Source of the DNA: Helianthus annuus
Taxonomy: Eukaryota; Streptophyta; Magnoliopsida; Asterales; Asteraceae
NCBI RefSeq assembly: GCF_002127325.2
Contig: NC_035439.2
Location: forward strand, 1,487,393 to 1,551,392
Reading direction: 5' to 3'
DNA length: 64,000 nt
The notes beneath the pieces were generated by a model. That model had not been told where the DNA came from. It was given only the letters and a program-made list of their open reading frames with translations, and searched no databases. This document shows, piece by piece, positions 56,219 through 64,000 of this stretch. Position numbers and translations under genes: made by a program. Every line of letters starts with the position of its first letter. Position 1 is the first letter of the stretch.

Positions 56219-58111
56219 AACTCCCCCTTGGCTGTAGCTTTGTCTTTATCTTCTATAATTGTAGACTCGTCTCGAACTTCGATGGTCTTTGGTCTTCGAG
56301 TTCTCAAAACTCTGATGTCCTTTCAAGTCTTCAAAGTCGGAGGATCTTCAAAGTCTTCACGTCTTGAAAGCAGAGAGTGTATCAACAAACTACCCGAATC
56401 ATGTAGGAAGTGTGTTGACAAACTCCCCCTTAACATAAGCTCCCTCTTGAGTTATGCTCGTGAATAACTTGATTTTTATGAAGTGAGATCCTTGTGGTGT
56501 TGATGATGGCCAGCGACAACTCGATCATCTTCATCTTTTGAGCGCCTTCTCGTCGTGTCTTCATTCCAAAGCTTGTCATCGACCATGTTCTCCTTGCCTT
56601 TAGAATCTGCACATGCAAGAAATCTAAACGCGTAATGAGAACAACTGCTTGGAATAGTTAGTATAACCAAAAGACACACGAATGACCATGTCACAATCAA
56701 ACACCGTCCGACAGTTTGAAAGTTTAATAAATTTGTCAAATTTTAGTCTTTAACTTTCAAAACTTGCAAATTTCGACCGTTTATGAAGATTTAGTCAGTT
56801 CGGTTTTCGTTCAGGTTTCAGGTAACGAAGACTCGAGCTCCAACATCGTACGATCAAAAATAAAGTAGAAAGAAAATCTTTTTGGCTTTTATAAAGTTTA
56901 TATTAAAACACACCTAAAATCTTTTTGGTATTTTTGAAATTAAAAGACAACAATTTAAAATCCTTTGAGTGTTATCAAACGACATCACCGCTAATGTCGT
57001 GCTGATATGCACCAAACGACGAAACTGTTTAAAAGAAAAACAATAAAAGTTAAGTAGTAAATAAATATATACAGACATTCTTTTTGCGAGTTTCGAGGGT
57101 AAGAGAATCATATCAGTGTACGGTCATGCCAAAACACTCTTGTTGTTCAGTTAGTTAACATTAAGATAAGCATCCTATAACAATTATCGGTATTGTTGTC
57201 CACTTAAGCTCAACTTATCAGATGTAATCATGGCGAGGGGATACGTTAAGGTATGATTTATACTTACCGACCGGTGTTCATCCACATCACGACACATTCC
57301 CGTATCAAGGTATGCACAAGAGTTCATCTTACCGGTGAGTATACCGATTATCATCTGTTTGACCGTATAAGTTGTGAGATACTCACTTATTTTGATTTGA
57401 AAACAAGCCCTATGTGATATAATCACTTATTGATGAGGAACTTGATTTTCGTATGCATGAGGGCACAGGTGCAAGTCCGTGAACAGGTCAGTACTTCCGT
57501 ACAGCAGAGAGACGAACTTGACACCCGGATAAATGTGATATTTTATCACTTATTTGTAGGGACATGTGATTGTTTATCACTTATTGAGGTCGAATGCAGT
57601 ATGTATTATGTACACGTATGTATGGTATCATGGAAGATCTAGACTTGCGTCCCCGTTATTTTTCGGTAAAAGATACAACCATGATACCCAGATGATAAGC
57701 AGCATAAAGACCGAATATCTCAGAACCTCGGCAATCTATCAAACGAAATTTCGGTACTAAGACCATATGCCAATGAATGGTTCCCACCTGGTCTTCAGTC
57801 GATTTAAGATTTATATCACCCTGCACACTTTAAAATGATTGTGAGCCTACCGATACATCTTATATAGAGCTGCTTATCGTTTTTCATTTAAGGTTTAAAA
57901 AGGTTTGGATAGACCACTGATGTACTATCATTTTCTCTTTTGCTCGCCAGGATACTCATTTTTGTTTTTCTATTGTTTTTGTGTTTTTGAAATTTTTCGA
58001 TGTTTTTGGATTTTCAGATTTTTGGATTTACTCCCCCTAAAATCAATAAACTAAGATAAATTTAAAAACACACAAAGGTATTTACAAAAAAAATGATTTT
58101 CCGATGTTGGT
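56219..58111 (-). other. non-coding 3' region of the second copia element
   Basis: AACTCCCCCTT (complement of the polypurine tract) abuts the LTR at 56219-56229 and recurs at about 56420-56430, with a third core at 58031. 57080-57790 is the block conserved with 27400-28090. Where the first element has a 3.2-kb accessory ORF, this one has only about 0.7 kb of sequence with no long frame (56440-57060), so the ORF is deleted or was never acquired. Confidence 0.75.
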
Positions 58112-61100
58112 TTACTCTTGCTTGACCTTAATGCCATTTACCAATAATAAGAAGTCAAATCTAGATTTGTCAAAAGCTTTGGTAAATAAGTCGGCACGTT
58201 GGTCATCGGTGTGGACCTTAACAACATCGATTAGCCTTTTCTCAAAGCAATCACGTATGAAGTGATATTTGATTTCGATGTGTTTGGTCTTTGAATGCTG
58301 CACAGGATTTTTAGTGATATCTAAAGCAGCAGAATTATCAACGTAAATAGGAGTAGTTAGGAATTCAAAACCGTAGTCCCGCAATTGTTGTTGGATCCAA
58401 AGAACTTGGGAGCAACAACTTGAGGCAGCAATGTATTCAGCTTCGCATGTTGATGTAGCGACACATGTCTGCTTCTTGCATTGCCATGTGACTAGGCGAT
58501 TTCCTAAAAACTGACATCCAGCCGTTGTGGATTTGCCGTCGATTTTACATCCGCCAAAATCAGAGTCACTGAATGCGACCAAGTCAAAGTTATTATCCCT
58601 AGGATACCACAGACCGGTGTCGGGGTAAGCCTTCAAATAACGAAAAATCCTTTTGACAGCTGCAAGATGTGAGGCCTTCGGGTTAACTTGATATCTGGCA
58701 AGCAGGCACGTTGGGTACATTATATCTGGCCTTGATGCTGTGAGGTACATAAGGGATCCGATCATCGCGCGATAGTATGAAGGGCTAACAGGTTCACCCT
58801 TCAAGTCTGGAGTAATTCCGTGATTAGTTGGCAGTGGGGTACCAATGGGCGTTGCATCGGACATCTGGAACCGGCTCAAGATGTCACCAACATATTTAGT
58901 CTGATGGATGAATATCCCAGACTCCGTTTGTTGCACTTGTAGGCCCAAGAAGAAATTCATTTCCCCCATAGCACTCATCTCGAACTTATCCTGCATAATG
59001 CGCTCGAAATTCCTACACAAAGCATCATTAGTAGAACCAAAAATAATATCATCAACATATACCTGAACCAGAAGAAGATCTCCATCTCCATCTTGTTCTT
59101 TGATGAAGAGAGTACAATCGATAAGACCTCTTCGAAAACCGTTCTCCAGCAGATATGTAGATAAGGTTGCATACCAAGCTCGTGGCGCTTGATGAAGACC
59201 ATAGAGAGCTTTGTTGAGCAACCAAACCCGATCGGGATGGACAGGATCTTCAAAACCTGGAGGCTGTTCGACATATACCTCTTCTTCAACCACACCATGT
59301 AGAAATGCACTTTTGACGTCCATCTGGTAAACCTTGAATCCTTTGAATGAGGCATAAGCCAGAAAGATCCGAATAGCTTCCAGACGTGCAACTGGTGCAT
59401 AGACTTCGTTGTAGTCGATCCCTTCTATCTGACGAAAACCTTGAACGACTAAACGAGCTTTGTTCCGAATAACCACTCCACGGTCGTCTTTCTGGCATTT
59501 GAAGACCCATCGAGTGCCAATCTTCTTGTAGTTCTCAGGCTTTTCAACAAGCTTCCATACACCAAGCTTGTGAAATTGCTGTAATTCTTCCTGCATGGCT
59601 TCAACCCAAGCACTGTCTTTCAATGCTTCTTTCCACGACTTTGGTTCTTCTTGTGACACGTAACACGCGAAGGACCAGTCATTTTGTTGACCAGATTCTC
59701 TTATAGCTGAATACAAACCAGCATTCCGGTTGTTTCTCAGCTGATTACGCGTCTGCACACCGCGATGGACATCTCCTATGATATTCTGCTGGGGGTGGGT
59801 ATCGTGAATCCTCATTTCAGGATTATCTGGCACACGAGCATTGATACCCAAGTTGGTAAGATTAAGATCAACAACCAACTCCACACCAGGAATGTGGGTA
59901 GAGGTGGATGCATTCCCTTCAGCAGTATCTATATTCTGCGTATGAGGAGTATCACGAGAGGCACCTTGAACAGGAGCAGCTGGAGCTGAAGATCCTTCGG
60001 CTGCATCATGATATTCATCATCTTCAGAAGAGTCATTATAATCAGCAGCATCTTCATAAACCTCATTTTGAACCATATTGTTGACTGACGAAGAAGCTTG
60101 AGGGTCAACAACAATAGGTCTAACCAAAGGCGAGACAGCAGCGTTGTCACTTTCCAACAACATCCGAGCCGCTGCTGATTCTTCGTCAAAGGTTGGCAGA
60201 TTGAAGGAGTCAAATAGCCCATCATAATCGAACATCCACGGATCACCCGGAGCCCTAACAGGACTCGTGTACCTTTGAACCCTAACTTCGCTCCATAGCT
60301 CAATCTTTTTGGTAGCTAGATTCCAAACACGAAAATTCGGAGTAGCATATCCAAGGAAGAAACCCTCGATAGCTCTTGCACCAAACTTTCCATCCGGCTC
60401 AATCATAGTACAAGGAGCACCAAACGGTTCAAGGTAAGAAAGATCCGGTTTCCTTTTCTGAAGGAGTTCGAAGCAAGTCTTGCCATGTCTCTTTACTGTA
60501 AGAACTCTGTTCAACGTGTAGCATGCAGCCGATACAGCCTCCCCCCAGAATTGAATAGGGAGTTCCGACTCTACTAACATTGTTCTTGCAGTTTCTATAA
60601 TCGTTCGATTCTTCCTCTCAGCGACACCATTTTGTTGTTGAGTATAACGAGAACTGTACTCATGAAGAATGCCTTTAGAAGTACAAAACTCATCCATAAC
60701 TTGATTCTTGAATTCGGTTCCATTGTCGCTTCGGATCCTTTTTACTTTCAACGAATAGAGATTCTCCAACATTGTAAGAAGATCCTTGAGGATGCCAGGA
60801 GTTGCACTCTTGTGTGCCATGAAGGATACCCAAGAAAATATAGAGTAGTCATCAGTAACTACTAAACAATAGGCATCACCGAACGTTGTCTTGTGCTTCA
60901 TAGGTCCAAAAAGGTCCATATGAAGACGTTCGAGAGGCATGCTGACAGTGTTGATTTTCTTCAAAGGGTGAGACTTCTTTGTTTGCTTCCCTTTTTGGCA
61001 CGAGACACAGATATCTTGTAGATGAAAACTTCTCACAGGCACACCATTCACAAGATTATTTTTCACCAAATGGTTCATCTTTCTCAAGTGAATGTGTCCC

Positions 61101-61564
61101 ATTCTTCTGTGCCAAGATATAGACTCCTTTTCCGTGGCTTTTGAGACAAAGCAAGTGACTTGTGCAGATGTTGTAATCGCTTGGCTCATGTCGAGAATAT
61201 AAAGATCATTAACTCTCGGAGCCGATAAGAGAATCCATTCTTGTGGAATTTTGAATCCAGGTTTTAGCACATAGCAGCCGGCATCATCAAAATGCACGGT
61301 GAATTTCTTATCGCAGATTTGCGACACACTGAGAAGATTGTGATCAATTTGCTTCACATAATTGATCTTATCAAAGCACACGATGCCATTGGAGATACTT
61401 CCCTCTCCAGTGATAAAACCGCCTTTGTCACCCGCAAAAGCAACATACCCTCCTCTAATATTTCTCACGTCGTATAGGAGCCGTAAGTCGCCAGTCATGT
61501 GCCTGGATGCTCCACAATCAACAATCCAATGACTATTAGTAGTTCCTCCTAGAACATCCTGCAC
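58112..61564 (-). CDS. copia pol: protease, integrase, RT, RNase H; intact 1,150-codon frame
   Basis: All domains are continuous: protease ([13 protein letters not shown]), zinc-binding WHRRMGH with CVSCQKGK, integrase HMDLFGPM / VTDDYS / RSDNGTEF / [19 protein letters not shown] / [10 protein letters not shown] / YVDD, and RNase H SDSDF / STCEAEYIA / [12 protein letters not shown], ending at the stop near 58112. The protease active site reads D-C-G where D-S-G or D-T-G is expected (AGT to TGT, one base), which probably impairs processing. The frame has no ATG at its start and begins from a GTG after a stop, so expression would need frameshifting from gag; the upstream frame in the first element is open there. 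It is the most complete pol in the window. Confidence 0.92.
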   Translation of the reverse strand: MQDVLGGTTNSHWIVDCGASRHMTGDLRLLYDVRNIRGGYVAFAGDKGGFITGEGSISNGIVCFDKINYVKQIDHNLLSVSQICDKKFTVHFDDAGCYVLKPGFKIPQEWILLSAPRVNDLYILDMSQAITTSAQVTCFVSKATEKESISWHRRMGHIHLRKMNHLVKNNLVNGVPVRSFHLQDICVSCQKGKQTKKSHPLKKINTVSMPLERLHMDLFGPMKHKTTFGDAYCLVVTDDYSIFSWVSFMAHKSATPGILKDLLTMLENLYSLKVKRIRSDNGTEFKNQVMDEFCTSKGILHEYSSRYTQQQNGVAERKNRTIIETARTMLVESELPIQFWGEAVSAACYTLNRVLTVKRHGKTCFELLQKRKPDLSYLEPFGAPCTMIEPDGKFGARAIEGFFLGYATPNFRVWNLATKKIELWSEVRVQRYTSPVRAPGDPWMFDYDGLFDSFNLPTFDEESAAARMLLESDNAAVSPLVRPIVVDPQASSSVNNMVQNEVYEDAADYNDSSEDDEYHDAAEGSSAPAAPVQGASRDTPHTQNIDTAEGNASTSTHIPGVELVVDLNLTNLGINARVPDNPEMRIHDTHPQQNIIGDVHRGVQTRNQLRNNRNAGLYSAIRESGQQNDWSFACYVSQEEPKSWKEALKDSAWVEAMQEELQQFHKLGVWKLVEKPENYKKIGTRWVFKCQKDDRGVVIRNKARLVVQGFRQIEGIDYNEVYAPVARLEAIRIFLAYASFKGFKVYQMDVKSAFLHGVVEEEVYVEQPPGFEDPVHPDRVWLLNKALYGLHQAPRAWYATLSTYLLENGFRRGLIDCTLFIKEQDGDGDLLLVQVYVDDIIFGSTNDALCRNFERIMQDKFEMSAMGEMNFFLGLQVQQTESGIFIHQTKYVGDILSRFQMSDATPIGTPLPTNHGITPDLKGEPVSPSYYRAMIGSLMYLTASRPDIMYPTCLLARYQVNPKASHLAAVKRIFRYLKAYPDTGLWYPRDNNFDLVAFSDSDFGGCKIDGKSTTAGCQFLGNRLVTWQCKKQTCVATSTCEAEYIAASSCCSQVLWIQQQLRDYGFEFLTTPIYVDNSAALDITKNPVQHSKTKHIEIKYHFIRDCFEKRLIDVVKVHTDDQRADLFTKAFDKSRFDFLLLVNGIKVKQE

Positions 61565-61580
61565 ATGTCAATTAAACACA

Positions 61581-64000
61581 TCAGTTGAGAATGGGGACCC
61601 AAGCCTTAGTGGTCTTGGGTCGTCCCTTAGCATCACGAAACGTGAGCTCGATCTCTTGATGGTTTTCAAGAACAACTGCTCCCCCTGAATTGTCACCCGA
61701 CTTAGGTAACCAAGTTCGTTTTTGCCTACCAGTTTTTGAAGATTCTGGTTTTACAGGTTGTGACACTCTTGGTTCCTTTTGAACTGTTTTAACTTCAGAT
61801 TTTAAAGCTATTTCAACAGTTTTCATGTTTTTACGTCGTTGTTTAGTTTCTTGTTCTTTTACAGTTCGTTTATCATGTTTAGGTGAAACTGACCGACGTT
61901 GAGGGCGAACTGTTTCAGGTGGAGCTTTCTCAACAAATTTCTTCTTCGGAGCATTTGGGCAGTTTCTGATAATGTGCCCAACTTCTCCACATTTGAAACA
62001 AGTTCTCCTTTCAACAGACTTAGGAGAACTTGATCGACTACCAGATGTTGAACCTGTAGAACCTGAGGTACTTGCTCTTTCATCACACCCGTTGTGTGTT
62101 GGGTGTAATTGTTATCACTGTTACGTTTCAAAATCTTGACTTGTTGTACAAAATCAGTGTTTGATTTGTTTTCAAAAGTCTCAATTTTATCTGTACCTTT
62201 TGATGCTACAAATTTAACATCTTTTCCTTTCTTCGTGTAACGAGCTCCTTTTGATTCAACCTTAGCCTTTGGCTTTGGAGCTCGTTGTTGTTGTTTACCC
62301 TTAGAAGCAGTAGGTTGTTGAGTGGTTGGAGATTTTTGATTACCAAACTGTTTTCTAATCTCAGCCTTAGGAATTGGATCACATTGTGTTACCACAATTC
62401 CCGGAAGTGTTTTTCCCAAAAATTTGTTTGTGTTGTCTTCAAAGACTTTGTCAATCAAAGATTTATTTACATTTTTAATTGGGAAAACATGATCTGAGTA
62501 GATTTTATTATCTCCAACCAAAGTATACAACACATGACTGCTTTTAACAGTAGTCACACATGTCTTATCAACTTTGACAGGATCAATCACTTGCTTCTTA
62601 ACAGATGGAACCTCAGGAGTATCAGGATCACAAAGGATGTGATTTTCTCGTGGAATATCTACTCCTTTAATCTTGCTAAGTGATTTATCCTGATCACTTA
62701 CAGCCACTTCTGATTCATCATCCGATGTCTCATAGTCCTCGATAATTGGAGGACTTTGCTTCATGGATGATGAAGTTTCTTGTTCCTTAGAGGCTGTGTT
62801 TGAAGAATTGTCCGGTTTGAACCCAAGGCCAGTAGCAAACTCCTCAACATCAAGAGGCACACTGGGTTCATACCGAGGCATTTCTTCCTCATCAGGCCTC
62901 TTGGTATAGTTGTTCATCAAGGGGGGCGGACATTTATTATACCCTATGCCTTTCTGATTTCCCTTTGGTTGTTGAACATCGATGATGTGATCAAGCACAA
63001 ATTGGGAGTTAGAATAACTATCCAATTTCTGTTTGATCGCATCATGTTCGCATTGAGCAATGGCTAATTGCTTTTTAGTTTCTTCCACAATGTTAATATA
63101 TTCATTTATACTCACTTGCTTGTGGTAAACTACTTTGTTAACCTCGGACACATTTTTCTTTAATGTTTCTATTACAGATTTAAATTCTTTTTCATTCCGG
63201 GTTAAAGCCATGTTTGCCTCTTTGCATTTCGACAGTTCAATAACCAAGTTCTGGTTATGACTCTGAAGCTTTTCTGATTCAAGCTTCATATCAGCACATG
63301 TTTCACAAACAATAGGAGCAGGAGGTTCAGAATTTACCTGACTAGAAGAGGCTGAACCATTTGCCATAAAGGCAGTTTGAGAAGAAAAAGCTCCATCTTC
63401 AGAAAATAGCTTCTCCATTTCCTTTGATGCAGTAGCAGCCTTCCTAATCAGAATTGATTTCTGACATTTAAGCTCATCAGCTTCATTCAATAGATCCTGA
63501 ATATCATCATCTCCTTCCTCCTTCTCATCAGGCTCTGAGAGATTATCCCCAGAAACAGAGCCTTCTTCATCCGAACTTCCAGAATAACCAGAACTGTCAT
63601 CACTTCCAGAAGACTCTTCTTTATGAACATGCTCGATGACCTTAGCATACAAAGCTGTTCCACTTCCCTGATCACCTTCACCAAACTGCACTGACCAGTC
63701 ACATCCTTCATCAGCTTGAACAGCCAAAGCCCGATTGTGATTTGTAGTTCCAGGCTGTCCCTGATTGTTATTCACTGCCACCATCCTCCGTTCACGGTTT
63801 TCTTGTTGGGCATTCACATTCGTCTGGTTTCTGAAGGGGTTGTGATTGCCGTGATTTGTTGGTAAAGTGCACTCACGTTTGAAGTGACCTTTATTACCAC
63901 AGTTGAAGCATGTAACGGCGTTGATATCAAACCCATACTTCGTATCTTTCTTTCCTTCCAACGAAGTTCTACCAGTACGAGCCATGAAGTCTTTGGCCCT
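61581..64000 (-). pseudogene. copia gag, 5'-truncated by the window edge and frameshifted
   Basis: Enters from the right edge within gag. Zinc knuckle CFNCGNKGHFKREC, ADEGCDWSVQFGE, acidic Ser/Asp runs, a coiled coil (about 62990-63320), then Lys-rich sequence up to about 62095. There one T is missing relative to the first element, which shifts the frame and takes the second zinc knuckle out of frame. The correct frame resumes to the end AWVPILN at 61581. The same terminus is used in the first element, so this is the natural gag end. Confidence 0.88.

Larger units (their letters stand above)
55584..64000 (-). mobile_element. second Sirevirus-like copia element, running off the right edge
   Basis: The 3' LTR is at 55584-56218; internal sequence continues to the window end, so the 5' LTR and gag start are missing. 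Pol and gag are about 90 per cent similar to the first copia element, but the LTR is different beyond its ends, and there is no accessory ORF. The target duplication, if present, should be CCGAT (55579-55583). Confidence 0.9.

Overview
This is a window of plant nuclear DNA dominated by transposable elements. The plant is probably a member of the Asteraceae. I infer that from the Sirevirus-type copia proteins and their large accessory ORF, which resemble families I associate with Tanacetum, Artemisia and sunflower relatives; I could not run a search. There is no operon-like organisation. Host content consists of three diverged copies of one F-box/FBA gene, all on the minus strand and all disabled. 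Almost everything else is mobile or tandemly repeated.

Layout. 1-2880: a 41-bp tandem array, a possible LINE tail, a 1.4-kb GGT-rich minisatellite and a leader-like stretch with a telo-box. 2881-5825: two truncated minus-strand LTR elements; the second one cuts F-box copy 1 (5826-6446). 7906-8701: a Mutator-type MITE with a 10-bp target duplication. 9223-14373: a complete non-autonomous LTR element (TSD AGAAA) that carries a solo LTR on the opposite strand (TSD CAAAC). 14634-15774: F-box copy 2. Its 5'-leader intron holds a 3.67-kb inverted-repeat transposon (15837-19510) built of palindromic arms and 61-bp arrays. 21909-51300: a Sirevirus-like copia element (TSD CAAGA) split by a 14-kb Tekay/Del-like gypsy chromovirus (31740-45770, TSD ACCCT). 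51468-52621: F-box copy 3. 53921-54530: a possible LINE ORF1 remnant. 55584 to the right edge: a second Sirevirus-like element lacking the accessory ORF.

How it fits together. The F-box units are a segmental duplication: promoters and 3' flanks still align between copies, so each copy serves as an empty-site control for insertions in the others. LTR divergence counted by eye orders the insertions as non-autonomous element (about 2%), then copia (about 1%), then nested gypsy (about 0.35%). The copia element has gag, protease, integrase, RT and RNase H plus a roughly 1,070-residue accessory ORF, broken by single-base lesions. The gypsy element is close to intact: one nonsense codon interrupts gag-pol, and an unusual 404-aa ORF precedes gag.

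The strongest leads are the palindrome/array transposon inside the F-box leader intron, the degenerate AACTCGGAC motif array in the non-autonomous LTR family, the non-coding block conserved between the two Sirevirus-like elements, and the pre-gag ORF of the gypsy element.
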